DNA of 64,000 nucleotides from Streptomyces diastaticus subsp. diastaticus (GCF_011170125.1 NZ_BLLN01000005.1:1984001-2048000); one strand, 5' to 3'; shown: positions 1 to 9,461, counted from the first letter of the stretch. Numbers and translations: made by a program. Notes: a model not told the origin generated them from the letters alone.

Positions 1-2292
1 GTCCTCGGCGTCGTTGACGAAGTCCAGGACGGCCAGGTCGGCCTGGGACTTGCGGTCCGCGGTGCGGTTGAGCCGGGAGAGGGTCTGGACGGCGGAGATG
101 CCGGTCAGCTTCTTGTTGACGTACATCGTCGTCAACAGCGGCTGGTCGAAACCCGTCTGGTACTTCTCCGCCACCACCAGGATCTTGTACTCGGGGTCGC
201 CCTTGCCGCCGGCCTTGACGGCCTTGTCGTCAGCCCGGGTGTAGCCGAACGCCTTCGGCAGGGCGCTCTCGGCGATGCCGCCGTTCTCCTTCGTCTCCGT
301 GGTCTCCTCGCCGTCGAGGGTGAGGGAGCCGGAGAAGGCGACGAGGACACCCAGGTCCGGGTACTTCGTGTCGTACTCGCGATCCTTGATGTAGCTCTTG
401 ATCGCGCGCGCCATCTGCACGGCCGACTGCCGGGAGGCAGTCACCACCATGGACTTGGCCCGGCCGCCGAGCCTTCCCCGCGTGTGGGTGACGAAGTGCT
501 CCACGATGACCTGTGCGTGCTGGGAGACCGTGTGGTCGTGGGTGAGGGCGAAGCGGGCGAGGAGGCTGTTGGCCTTCGAGGGGTCGACCTCCATCTCGTC
601 CGGGTTCTGGTTCACCAGCTTCCAGTACGTGTTGTAGGTGACGTAGTTGCGGAGTGGGTCGAGGATGAACCCCTCCTCGATCGCCTGCCGCATGGAGTAC
701 GTGTGGAAGGGCCGGTAGACCTCCTTGCCGTTCTCTGGAACCGGGGCGCCGAAGAGTTCCAGCGTCTTCGCCTTCGGGGTCGCGGTGAAAGCGAAGTAGG
801 AGAGGTTGGCGGCGCGGCTGCGCTCCACGGCCTTCTTCTTGAGCTGGTCGTCGACGGTCGCGGTGGTGGCGCCCTCGTCGTCGGAGTCGGAGTCGAGTCC
901 CAGGTCACGGAGGGCGGAGCGGACGGCCGTGGAGGCGTCGCCGGACTGGGAGGAGTGCGCCTCGTCGATGACGATGGCGAACCGGCCGCCCTTCAGCTCG
1001 GTCGGGTTGCGCTTGAGGTAGTCCAGCAGGGCCGGGAACGAGTGCAGGGTGACCGTGACGATCTTGCCCGTGTCGCGGGCGAGGGCGCGGGCCAGCTGCT
1101 CGCTCTTGGCACCGTGCCTTTCGTCGATCTTCACCACCAGGCCCTCAGTCTGGGAGAACCCGCCGACGGTCTCCCGGAGCTGGGCGTCGAGGTTGCGGCG
1201 GTCGGTGATGACGATGATCTTGTCGAAGACCGGTTCGCCGGGTGCGATCCGCCCGGCCGCCAGCGCCTCGGTGTCGAGGGTGCGCGGGTCGTTGTCCGCG
1301 TGGAGGTCGGAGAGGCGGTGGACCAGCCACCCGATCGTGTTCGACTTGCCGGAACCCGCGGAGGCCATCACCAGGTAGTTCTGCCCGGCGCCGTGGGTCG
1401 CGGCGTGGGCGGCCAGCTTACGCACCGCGTCCCACTGGTGGAAGCGCGGGAAGATGGTGGACCGGGTGGAACCTCCGCCGGGCGTCCGGTGCTTCTGCTG
1501 GTGGACGTAGCGGTGGAGCAGGTCCAGCCAGTTGTCCCGTTCCCAGAGCTGCTCCCAGAGGTACGAGGTGGCGTACGTACCGAACGCGGTCGGCGCGGGG
1601 TTGCCGGCGCCGCCGGGCTGACCGGGTCCGTTCGAACCGGTGTTGAGCGGGAGGAAACGCGTGGCCTTGCCGCGGAGCTGGGTCGCGACGAAGACGAGGT
1701 CGGGGTCGACGGCGAAGTTGGCGACGACCCGGCGGGTGAAGATCAGCTCGGTCGGGTCGCGGTCGGCGCGGTACTGCTCCTTGGCGCGTTCGACGCCCTG
1801 GCCGGTGAGCGGGTTCTTCAGCTCGGCGGTGGCCACGGGGATGCCGTTGAGGAAGAGGGCGAGGTCAAGCTTGTGCCCCCAGTCCGTCTGCTTGGTCGCG
1901 TAGGGGAGCTCTCGCACGACCGTGAGACGGTTGGCCCGGTAGCCGTCCAGGATGGAGTCGTCGGCGACGAGGTTCGGCTTGAAGTAGGCGACGCGGATGA
2001 GGACACCGCGGTCCTTCACGCCGTTGCGCAGGACGTGGAGCAGGCCGTTCTCGGAGATGGCCTTGTCGAGCCGCTGCGCGAAGCCGCGCTGGGCCTCGTT
2101 GGGGTCGCCGTAGACCTGGCGGAGCCGGTGCCACTCGTCGGGCTGGGACCTGCCGATGAACTCGAAGAGTTCGCCGGTGTTCAGGCCGATGTCCGGCCGG
2201 TACTCCGCCGGGCTCCCCTCACGCCAGCCGCGCTCGCAGAGGGCGGCCACTATGGCGGAACCGAAGGCGTTCTCGTCGTGGGCGGGGCTCAT
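1..2292 (-). CDS. hsdR: Type I restriction enzyme, R (endonuclease/translocase) subunit, partial
   Basis: ATP-dependent DNA translocase and nuclease subunit of a type I restriction-modification complex. The 764 codons visible are the N-terminal part; the C-terminus lies beyond the left edge. Reading from the ATG at 2292, the N-terminal HSDR_N nuclease domain shows the PD-(D/E)xK pattern (DLALFLNG followed by ATAELKNP). Then come Walker A MASAGSGKSN, the Walker B/DEAH motif VIDEAHSSQSG, and the SF2 motif III FTATPKAKT. A second RecA-like domain follows, with MVVTASRQSAV and EKYQTGFDQP, then QTLSRLNR (motif VI). The start overlaps the hsdS stop (ATGA), so it is the third gene of a translationally coupled hsdM-hsdS-hsdR operon. 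Identification is secure from the motifs and the neighbours. Confidence 0.96.
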   Translation of the reverse strand, partial: MSPAHDENAFGSAIVAALCERGWREGSPAEYRPDIGLNTGELFEFIGRSQPDEWHRLRQVYGDPNEAQRGFAQRLDKAISENGLLHVLRNGVKDRGVLIRVAYFKPNLVADDSILDGYRANRLTVVRELPYATKQTDWGHKLDLALFLNGIPVATAELKNPLTGQGVERAKEQYRADRDPTELIFTRRVVANFAVDPDLVFVATQLRGKATRFLPLNTGSNGPGQPGGAGNPAPTAFGTYATSYLWEQLWERDNWLDLLHRYVHQQKHRTPGGGSTRSTIFPRFHQWDAVRKLAAHAATHGAGQNYLVMASAGSGKSNTIGWLVHRLSDLHADNDPRTLDTEALAAGRIAPGEPVFDKIIVITDRRNLDAQLRETVGGFSQTEGLVVKIDERHGAKSEQLARALARDTGKIVTVTLHSFPALLDYLKRNPTELKGGRFAIVIDEAHSSQSGDASTAVRSALRDLGLDSDSDDEGATTATVDDQLKKKAVERSRAANLSYFAFTATPKAKTLELFGAPVPENGKEVYRPFHTYSMRQAIEEGFILDPLRNYVTYNTYWKLVNQNPDEMEVDPSKANSLLARFALTHDHTVSQHAQVIVEHFVTHTRGRLGGRAKSMVVTASRQSAVQMARAIKSYIKDREYDTKYPDLGVLVAFSGSLTLDGEETTETKENGGIAESALPKAFGYTRADDKAVKAGGKGDPEYKILVVAEKYQTGFDQPLLTTMYVNKKLTGISAVQTLSRLNRTADRKSQADLAVLDFVNDAED

Positions 2293-3653
2293 ACGCGGGT
2301 GACTCCGTCCGTTACGTCGGTCACGTTCCGGCCACTGGCGGTGGAGACGTCGAACTGGCCGGTTACTGCGGCGGTGATGAGGGCTTGGCGGCGTTCGGCG
2401 AGGAGGGCTCGTTGTCGGCGGAGCAGAGCGCGCGCCTCAGCAATTACACGCGCTCCCTCTTCGACCTGCGCAACGAGCTCCTTCTGCCTTTCAATCGCCG
2501 GGAGAGGAACCGGGAAGCTCAAGATCTTTCTACTGTTCGTAGAAGCGAGATTCGTCGTCTTACTTCCTGTACTTTCGAAATAGCAGCGACCATGAAGGGT
2601 TTGCGTCAACAGGGAAAGATAGCGGGCGTCCAGAACTGCGCTATCTGGCCGCAAAACGAAGACATGGTTCTGATGGAGGCAGTCAGGGATTTCTCCACCC
2701 CAAACAGCCCCCCTCCCGAGCTTATCTAGGTCGCCGCCCTCCGTCATAAGCACATCACCTCGACGCAGAGTGCAACGATCCGCAACTGCACGCGGCACCG
2801 TGATCTCGCTAACTGAATCCAGTTCAAGTCGGCCAGCTTGAACATTCGCCACGCGAAGATATGGGCGAGTAACCACATCTCCCGCCAAATTCCGCGCACC
2901 ATCTACTGTAAGGCCGTTCTGAATCCGACAAAGATAGCCGAGTTTCACCAAGGGCGGGTCATCAGAGGCATCGGGCAGCCAGGAGTACATGGAACCGCCT
3001 GGAGAGTGGTCAAGCGTGCCGGGAAGTAGGCTTTCAGAAAGAGAAGCATAGCGCCTCTCTTCCAGCCTAGCTTCCTGCTCCTCCCGCAACCCCAGCAGCC
3101 TGTCAATGCGCACGGTCTCGGCATCAAGAAATTCGGCGATACGGATTTGCTCACCGCGAGGCGGCAAAGGGGTAAGGGCTTCACCGAGACGGTCCCGGTT
3201 CAACTCGGTTTGATTGGTGGCACCGACAGCCAATACTACTTGCAAGTAAGCCTGGAAGGTGCCCGACCCCAGCCAATAGTAGAGGAACCGAGAATCCAGC
3301 AGACCAGGCTCCGCCCTGGCAAGGGTCACATGGCTATCAGCCATGCAAGGAGCCCCGTCCGGGGCTTCAGAAAAGTATCCGACTCGACCCAACGTCCCAG
3401 TGCCGGTCGAATTGACCAGAACATCGCCTTCTTGGAGACGGCCTCTCAACCCGGAGAAACTTCCATCGTAATCGTGGAATCGAGTGCGCCTCCAGTCGAT
3501 ACCGGCCAGCTGATTGGACGCCTGACTGATCGCCCTTACGGGGCCAGCGTCGACGTAATTCGGCGCGGTTCCTCGGCTCAGCACGGAGGTAACGTGCTTG
3601 AGAGGAGCCGCAGACCAGTGATGCGGCAACGCAACACCAAGGACAGTACTCAT
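2289..3653 (-). CDS. hsdS: Type I restriction-modification specificity subunit S
   Basis: DNA-recognition subunit that directs HsdM and HsdR to a bipartite target. The 454-residue length fits two target-recognition domains. Each half carries the usual signatures: GDVLVNSTGTGTLGRVGYF and LPPRGEQIRIAEFLDAETVRID in the first, GDVLMTEGGDLDKLGRGAVW and LPAIERQKELVAQVEEGARVI in the second. The ATG at 3653 overlaps the hsdM stop by four bases (ATGA); a longer reading upstream would run into hsdM and is not needed. Base composition is clearly lower in GC than the flanking genes (34 G/C of 60 at 2581-2640), with relaxed third codon positions. I infer recent exchange of recognition domains, which is common in hsdS. 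Confidence 0.95.
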   Translation of the reverse strand: MSTVLGVALPHHWSAAPLKHVTSVLSRGTAPNYVDAGPVRAISQASNQLAGIDWRRTRFHDYDGSFSGLRGRLQEGDVLVNSTGTGTLGRVGYFSEAPDGAPCMADSHVTLARAEPGLLDSRFLYYWLGSGTFQAYLQVVLAVGATNQTELNRDRLGEALTPLPPRGEQIRIAEFLDAETVRIDRLLGLREEQEARLEERRYASLSESLLPGTLDHSPGGSMYSWLPDASDDPPLVKLGYLCRIQNGLTVDGARNLAGDVVTRPYLRVANVQAGRLELDSVSEITVPRAVADRCTLRRGDVLMTEGGDLDKLGRGAVWGGEIPDCLHQNHVFVLRPDSAVLDARYLSLLTQTLHGRCYFESTGSKTTNLASTNSRKILSFPVPLPAIERQKELVAQVEEGARVIAEARALLRRQRALLAERRQALITAAVTGQFDVSTASGRNVTDVTDGVTRV

Positions 3654-5662
3654 TCGGTAACCTCCCCCAACAGCCCCTGAATCTCCGCCTCCAGCGCCTT
3701 CAACTCCGCATCGATCTCCGCCAGCGGCCTCGGCGGCTCGTACACGTAGAAGTGCCGGGTGAACGGAATCTCGTACCCGGTCTTCGTCTTCGCGTGGTCG
3801 ATCCACGCGTCCGGAACGTGCGGCAGCACCTCGCGCTTCAGGTACTCCTCGACGTCCTCCCCCAGCGGCACGTTCTCGAAGTCGCGCAGGTCCGCGTCCG
3901 GCTCGGGCTCTCCCTTCACCCTCTGCACCTCACCCTCCGGGTCGCGCACTCCGACCGCCTCACGCATCGCCTTCGCGAACGGCGCCCCGCTCGGCCACAG
4001 CAGCCCAGCCGCCACCACCGCGTCCTTCATGGCCACGAAGGCCTCGGACTTGGTTGCCCAACTGGAGCCCAGCAGCGTTCGTACGGCCCCCACGAAGGCG
4101 TCCGCGTCGGCCAGCTTCTGCACCGGCTTCGCCGCCGCCAGCGCGGTCAGCGTCTCCTCGGTCACCTCGAAGCGGAGCTTGAGCGGGCGCTCGACCGTGA
4201 TGCGCTGGTAGCCGAAGGCCTCGTTGTCGAAGACCTTGACCTTGGCGTGCATGGGGTGATTCTCATCGCGGGCGGCGTTGACTGCCTCGCCGTAGAGGCG
4301 GGTGATGTCGCCGATGTGGTCGGGCCGGCCGTTGGCGCCGTCGCCCAGTTCCTTTCGCTTGTCCCCGAGCGACTTGCGCATCTTGACCCACTGGTCCCGA
4401 GCGTCCAGGAGGACGACCTTGCCCTTGTGGTCGGGGGACTTGCGGTTGGTGAGAATCCAGAAGTACGTGGAGATGCCGGTGTTGTAGAAGAGCTGGTCGG
4501 GGAGGGCGACGATCGCCTCCAGCCAGTCGTTCTCCAGGATCCACCGGCGGATCTCGGACTCTCCGGAGCCCGCGGCGCCGGTGAAGAGCGGGGAGCCGTT
4601 GAAGACGATGGCGATACGGGAACCGCCCTTGCCCTGGGCGTCCACCGGCTTCATCTTCGAGATCATGTGCTGGAGGAAGAGAAGCGAGCCGTCGTTGATC
4701 CGCGGCAGCCCCGCGGCGAAGCGGCCGGCCTCGCCGAGCGTCTTGTGCTCGTACTCCACGTCCTCCTTGACCTTCTTCCACTCCACGCCGAAAGGCGGGT
4801 TGGCGAGAAGGTAGTCGAAGCGCCTGCGGCCGTGGCCGTCGTTGTTGAACGAGTTGCCGGGAGCGACGTTCTCCGGGTCCTGGCCCTTGATCATGAGGTC
4901 GGACCGGCAGATGGCCCAGGACTCGGGGTTGAGCTCCTGCCCGTACAGCTCGACGTCGGCGTCCTCGTTGAACTTCTTGATGAAGTCGTCCGCCGCTGAG
5001 AGCATGCCGCCGGTGCCGCAGGCCGGGTCCATGACGGTGCGGACCGTACCGGGGAGGGTGAGGGCGTCGCCGTCGGGGGCGATGAGGAGGTTCACCATGA
5101 GCTTGATGACCTCGCGCGGGGTGAAGTGCTCACCGGCGGTCTCGTTGGACTGCTCCGCGAAGCGCCGGATCAACTCCTCGAAGACGTAGCCCATGTTGTG
5201 GTTGGAGACGCGCTCCGGGTGGAGGTCGAGGTCGGTGAACTTCCCGATCACCTGGTAGAGCAGCCCGGCGTCCGCCAGCTTCTTGACGTGCTGGCCGAAC
5301 TCGTAGGTCTCCAGCACTTCGCGGGCGTTCTGCGAGAAGGCCGCCATGTAGATGCGGAGGTTGTCGGCGGCCGTGTGCTGGTCGGCGGCGATCTTCTTCA
5401 GCGTCAGCGTGGACGTGTTGTAGAAGGAGTGACCGGAGGCCTTGCGGAGGAAGCTGTCGGCGTTGAAGCCCTCCAGTTCCTTGTACTTGGCCGCCTCGGC
5501 GGCGACCACGTCCCGCGTCGGCTCAAGGACGCATTCCAGGCGGCGCAGGACCGTGAACGGCAGGATCACCTTGCCGTAGTCGGACTGCTTGTAGTCGCCG
5601 CGCAGGAGGTCGGCGACGGACCAGGCATGGTTCGCCAGCTCCGTGTGCTTGCTGCTGTCCAA
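3650..5662 (-). CDS. hsdM: Type I restriction-modification DNA methyltransferase subunit M
   Basis: N6-adenine methyltransferase subunit, 670 residues. An N-terminal HsdM_N helical domain (about 1-140; WSVADLLRGDYKQSDYG) precedes the catalytic domain. That domain starts at GEHFTPREVIKLM, with SAM-binding motif I DPACGTGG at 212-218 and catalytic motif IV NPPF at 288-291. The start is a TTG at 5662 with GGGGA seven bases upstream; no better start is in frame. It heads the tightly coupled hsdM-hsdS-hsdR unit and lies 90 bases downstream of another DNA methyltransferase gene in the same direction, so all four may share a transcript. Length and motif order are normal for the family. Confidence 0.96.
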   Translation of the reverse strand: MDSSKHTELANHAWSVADLLRGDYKQSDYGKVILPFTVLRRLECVLEPTRDVVAAEAAKYKELEGFNADSFLRKASGHSFYNTSTLTLKKIAADQHTAADNLRIYMAAFSQNAREVLETYEFGQHVKKLADAGLLYQVIGKFTDLDLHPERVSNHNMGYVFEELIRRFAEQSNETAGEHFTPREVIKLMVNLLIAPDGDALTLPGTVRTVMDPACGTGGMLSAADDFIKKFNEDADVELYGQELNPESWAICRSDLMIKGQDPENVAPGNSFNNDGHGRRRFDYLLANPPFGVEWKKVKEDVEYEHKTLGEAGRFAAGLPRINDGSLLFLQHMISKMKPVDAQGKGGSRIAIVFNGSPLFTGAAGSGESEIRRWILENDWLEAIVALPDQLFYNTGISTYFWILTNRKSPDHKGKVVLLDARDQWVKMRKSLGDKRKELGDGANGRPDHIGDITRLYGEAVNAARDENHPMHAKVKVFDNEAFGYQRITVERPLKLRFEVTEETLTALAAAKPVQKLADADAFVGAVRTLLGSSWATKSEAFVAMKDAVVAAGLLWPSGAPFAKAMREAVGVRDPEGEVQRVKGEPEPDADLRDFENVPLGEDVEEYLKREVLPHVPDAWIDHAKTKTGYEIPFTRHFYVYEPPRPLAEIDAELKALEAEIQGLLGEVTE

Positions 5663-5752
5663 GGGAGTTCCCCGTGTTCCTTCCCGTCCGTCCGCCCCGG
5701 GCGGAGCGGAGGATTCAGTGTGGTCGTCGGCCGGCTTGTGGAGGGAGCCGTT

Positions 5753-7840
5753 TCAGTCGAGCGTCCGAGTTCGGGCGGTGACGCCGGACGGCGGCGCCAC
5801 CGCACCGGAGGCTAGCCCGGCCGCCAGGGCGCTCGCAGCTTCCTCCGAGGTGGCGGAGGCGAGGCGAGCGGCAGTCCGCAGCACGTGGAGGCGGCGGAAC
5901 GCCTCGCCGTACCGGCGCTGCTGCTCCAGCGGGAGCAAGGGGAGACGGAGGCGGCCCGAGTTGACGTTGACGATGGTGGAGCCGGTGGAGGCGGTGGCGA
6001 TGTTGTCCTCCGCAGCGGCGAACCCGGCGAGGAACCAGCTGTCGAGGCGGGCCGGATCGGGCCGCAGGAGGTTCAGGTGCGGGCCGAGCAGAGCCCCTGC
6101 CTCCGGCTCACCCGCCACCCTGGCCCGGGGTCCGCCTCGGGAGGCGGAAGCCCGCAGGACGATGTCGCCGGGGGCGATCACGTGCATCGGGCCGGCGTGC
6201 GGATGAGGGCCCGTCCCCGAGGGCGGCTCGCCTGCGGCGATGTCATCGACGGTCAGGACCGGGCGATCGGGTGTGGTGTCCGATTCCGTCCCGAGGGCGG
6301 CGCCCCCCGTGTCACGCGCGGCCGGGCCCTTCAGCAGGGTCAGCGCACCTCCTCGTACGAGGTCGGCAACGGTCGCCGTACGCCAGCCTTGGTCCGGCGC
6401 GGTCAGCGGCCACTCCCGCGTCACCTGCTCCGAGGCCGCCAGCAGAGCGGCGGCTTCTCCGGTCAGGCGGTCGCGGAGACCGTCGAGCCGGGCCACGAGC
6501 ACCTCCGGCGCCAGATCGGCTGAGGTCGTGCGGACATGGCGAGCAGGGGTGAGGTCGACGGTGTCGCCCAGGAGGTCCACGACCGGCACGACGCGGGCGA
6601 CAGCAGGCTCACCGGGGTAGCCGACGGGGTCGTCGGTGAAGGCGGTCCAGACGTTCAGGACGCGTTCGGTCAGCTCGGACCAGTCAGCACGGATCGCTGG
6701 GCCCCGCCGCGCCGCCGCGCCGTCCCGCTGCTCCGGCTCCGCGTTGACGAACAGCACCGAGGGGCGCTCCGGTCCGCTCGGGCGCGGGCGCTGAAGTACC
6801 CAGAGATGAAGTCCGACGTGGAACGGGTGGGCCGCTCCCGCCGGAAGGGAGACGACGGCGCGGAGGGCTCCGGTGCGGACCAGTTCGGCACGGACGCGGC
6901 GGCCGGAGGCCCGTGAGGCGGGGGCGGGTGGCAGCAGGATGACGGCGTACCCGTCAGGCCGGAGGTGGGCCAGGGCGTGCTGCACCCAGGCGAGTTCGGA
7001 CTCGGCGCGGGGCGGGACCCCGTAGGCCCAACGGGGGTCATAGGCCAGTTCGTCGTGGCCCCAGTCCCGGTCGCCGTAGGGCGGGTTGCAGAGCACCGCG
7101 TCGACAGCGAGGGCCGGGTAGGCGTCGGCGCGGAGGCTGTCGCCCGTTTCCACGCGCACGAGATCGGGGGGCAAGGGCCTCCCGTCAGCTCCGGCGAGAC
7201 GTAGCCGGGCAGAAGCTCGCCCGGCCTGTACGGGGACGAGATCCTGCCCGTGCAGCGCGATCGCGCCGTGCCGGCGGGCCGCGGCGAGCAGGGTGCCGCC
7301 ACCGCAGGCGGGGTCGAGGACGGTCCGCGCCGCCTCCGGGAGGAGACGGGCCATGAGGTCGGCCAGCTCGTCGGGGGTGGGGTAGGTGCCACCGACCGTG
7401 CTCTCCTCCAGTTCGCGTTCAGCGAGGACGCCGAGGGCGGCGTCCGACCCCGCCTCGTGGACACAACGGACCAAGGCTGCGAGCACTGCGCCGTCGTACG
7501 TGGCGGACGAGAGCGCTCCGCCGCCCGGGCCCCTCTCCACCAGCTCCACCACGAGGTCGAACAGCGGGGCGGACTCGGTGGGCTTGAGCCGCAGAGCGGT
7601 GCGCAGCTCCTCCTCCGGTGAAGCGGCAGCCGTCAGCCCGCGGTTCCGTAGCCAGGCCCGGACTGCGTGGAGGTCGTAGAGCGGGCTGCTCTCCGTACCT
7701 CCGTCGGGCGACGGGAAGTCCTCATGTCGGCGGCGCCAGTTGCTGACGGTGGCACGGGTGACCCCCGCGATGCGGGAGATCTCCGCGGCCGTCACCCGCA
7801 CCGGAGACGGCGCGGTGCGCGAGGGCTGCTGCTGGGGCAT
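5753..7840 (-). CDS. N6-adenine DNA methyltransferase with N-terminal HTH and C-terminal specificity-like domain
   Basis: A 695-residue predicted DNA methyltransferase. Residues about 18-38 (AEISRIAGVTRATVSNWRRR) form a DNA-binding helix-turn-helix. The central domain has motif I DPACGGG near residue 175 and catalytic NPPYGDRDWG near 250. The last about 230 residues resemble one half of an HsdS specificity subunit: GDIVLRASASRG, HLNLLRPD, and LPLLPLEQQRRYGEAFRRL. It may therefore recognise and methylate DNA alone. I chose the ATG at 7840 (MPQQQPSR), with AGGAAG upstream; an earlier ATG at 7966 adds 42 poorly structured residues. It lies directly upstream of hsdM, same strand, and is divergent from the DGQHR gene. 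Whether it modifies self DNA against the neighbouring nuclease is inference. Confidence 0.88.
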   Translation of the reverse strand: MPQQQPSRTAPSPVRVTAAEISRIAGVTRATVSNWRRRHEDFPSPDGGTESSPLYDLHAVRAWLRNRGLTAAASPEEELRTALRLKPTESAPLFDLVVELVERGPGGGALSSATYDGAVLAALVRCVHEAGSDAALGVLAERELEESTVGGTYPTPDELADLMARLLPEAARTVLDPACGGGTLLAAARRHGAIALHGQDLVPVQAGRASARLRLAGADGRPLPPDLVRVETGDSLRADAYPALAVDAVLCNPPYGDRDWGHDELAYDPRWAYGVPPRAESELAWVQHALAHLRPDGYAVILLPPAPASRASGRRVRAELVRTGALRAVVSLPAGAAHPFHVGLHLWVLQRPRPSGPERPSVLFVNAEPEQRDGAAARRGPAIRADWSELTERVLNVWTAFTDDPVGYPGEPAVARVVPVVDLLGDTVDLTPARHVRTTSADLAPEVLVARLDGLRDRLTGEAAALLAASEQVTREWPLTAPDQGWRTATVADLVRGGALTLLKGPAARDTGGAALGTESDTTPDRPVLTVDDIAAGEPPSGTGPHPHAGPMHVIAPGDIVLRASASRGGPRARVAGEPEAGALLGPHLNLLRPDPARLDSWFLAGFAAAEDNIATASTGSTIVNVNSGRLRLPLLPLEQQRRYGEAFRRLHVLRTAARLASATSEEAASALAAGLASGAVAPPSGVTARTRTLD

Positions 7841-7946
7841 GAGGAGATGGCTTCCTGGTGTGGGGGCCCGGCTGGGGGACGGCGCCACCAGGTAACCGGC
7901 AGCGACTAGCTGGACTTTACAACACCCGCCCTCATTCACAACAGGG

Positions 7947-7975
7947 TTGACAGTGCTTTCACGCAACTGTTTACT
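7947..7975 (+). promoter_or_regulatory. Predicted sigma-70-type promoter of the DGQHR/nuclease pair
   Basis: TTGACA at 7947-7952, a 17-base spacer, and TTTACT at 7970-7975. This points at the ATG at 8072, with GGAGG at 8061. It lies in a locally AT-rich divergent intergenic region (7841-8071) shared with the HTH-methyltransferase, whose HTH could act here. Only the hexamer match is seen; control is inferred. Confidence 0.55.
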
Positions 7976-8071
7976 CTTTCCAGCTCACCCCGTCACCGAT
8001 CGATGACTGTACGTGCATACCGGTGGCGCTGTCCCGCCCCGGATTCCCGCACCGCCCACTGGAGGTATCCC

Positions 8072-9307
8072 ATGCGCCTGACCATGCCGACCACGGTGAT
8101 CGAGGGGACTCCCATCACCGTCATGCCGTTCCGGGAGAACGCGGTGATCGGGACGGTCTCCCTCCCCGCCCTTCTCCAGATCGTCCCGTCCCCGCGCCGA
8201 GAGGAGGACCCCAAGGCGCTGAGCTCCGCGTCCGGCCAGGTCCGCCAGCACGCGGAGATCCGGTCCCAGGTCCAGCGCACCCTGAAGGCGACCGGGAAGG
8301 GCAGGAACGCGACCTCGTACGCCGAGTACATCGCGGCCGGGCTCAACGGCGAGTGGGGCGACGCCTGGTCGCTTCCTCCGATCACGTTCTGGCACGCCGG
8401 GGAGGTCGCGGCGATCAGCGAGGAGTTGATCGCCGGGACGGGGCTGCGCACCATCACGGTGGCACCTGGCGCCACCGTCGTCGCGGTCGACGGCGAGACG
8501 CAGCTCACCGCATGGCACGACCTCTTCGACAACCCCGAGCGCTTCGGGCTGGCGTACGGACAGCTCGTGGCGGTGCGCATCCCGTTCGAGATGTACCTGG
8601 GCCTGTCCGCCGCCGACGCGCGTCAGGTCTTCCACGACCGGAACGTCCTGGGCGTCGACGTCTCGAAGAACCTGTCCATGTCGATGGACCAGCGGGACCT
8701 GGCGACGCGTCTGGCCCACCGGGTGGCTGACGCCGTCAAGGTGGAGATCGACGGTCGGGTCATTCCGTTCAGCAAGCTCGTCAACGCCAGCAAGCGCCAG
8801 GTCGGTCGCACCGACCCGGAAGTGGTCACGCTCTCCGCGCTGCGGGCACTGGTCGTCACGACGATCTTCGGGCGTGGCGGACTGAACCTCTCGTCGGAGA
8901 CGATCGGCGAGGCGGAGCTGCCGCGCGGGGCCGACGCCTCCCTGGTCGAACGCACCGTCGTCGCCGGCCTGGCAGGGCTCATCTCCGAATTCGCGGACAC
9001 CTTCCTCGCACGCCAGGCGATCACCGCCCCCGCCGTCATCGCCGGCATCGGCGTGGCCGCACATCGGACCATGCCGTGGGCGGACTCGCTCAACGGCGGG
9101 CTCCACCCGGACGATCTGCGAGGACTGCTCTCCAGCGTGTGCTGGGAGCGGCAGGCCGCGTATTGGGAAGGCATCGCGGCCAAGACGGGCACGTCCGGCC
9201 GCCTCAACTTCAGCGGTGGCGTGAAGGACTCCGGCGGACGCGTGGCTGACGCCATCCTGTACCCGTCGACCGAGGCCGGCCGGAAGGTGCGGGGGCTGGC
9301 GGCCTGA
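8072..9307 (+). CDS. DndB-like DGQHR-domain protein
   Basis: A 411-residue protein resembling DndB, the regulatory/accessory protein of DNA phosphorothioation systems, and the wider DGQHR family. Seen: VVAVDGETQLTAWHDL near residue 140, which aligns with the family's DGQHR motif but reads DGETQ; RIPFEMYLGLSAADARQVF; and FHDRNVLGVDVSKNLSMSMD (compare the family's F..LN....V). The start is the ATG at 8072 with GGAGG six bases upstream; the in-frame start at 8003 has no ribosome site. No dndA/C/D/E genes are in the window. The next gene, 154 bases downstream, is a GmrSD-type nuclease with its own DGQQR motif, so the pair probably works together. The role is inferred: sensing or regulating modified or foreign DNA. 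Confidence 0.8.
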   Translation: MRLTMPTTVIEGTPITVMPFRENAVIGTVSLPALLQIVPSPRREEDPKALSSASGQVRQHAEIRSQVQRTLKATGKGRNATSYAEYIAAGLNGEWGDAWSLPPITFWHAGEVAAISEELIAGTGLRTITVAPGATVVAVDGETQLTAWHDLFDNPERFGLAYGQLVAVRIPFEMYLGLSAADARQVFHDRNVLGVDVSKNLSMSMDQRDLATRLAHRVADAVKVEIDGRVIPFSKLVNASKRQVGRTDPEVVTLSALRALVVTTIFGRGGLNLSSETIGEAELPRGADASLVERTVVAGLAGLISEFADTFLARQAITAPAVIAGIGVAAHRTMPWADSLNGGLHPDDLRGLLSSVCWERQAAYWEGIAAKTGTSGRLNFSGGVKDSGGRVADAILYPSTEAGRKVRGLAA

Positions 9308-9461
9308 CGTCCTGCACGATGGCGCACGACATGCATCCGGCGGCCCGTCCGCGGGGATGCCTCAGGTCCGGCGACGACGCCGTGGGAGAAGAAACCGAGG
9401 GGACACCGGGCGGCGGCAGAAGCACCGGGTGGGCTCAAGAGGATGAAGGGGCAGGAGAACT

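Noticed and set aside
484..2583. 699-codon plus-strand open frame
   Set aside because: It is antisense to hsdR, whose minus-strand frame shows nuclease and helicase motifs; long antisense frames are a by-product of high GC.
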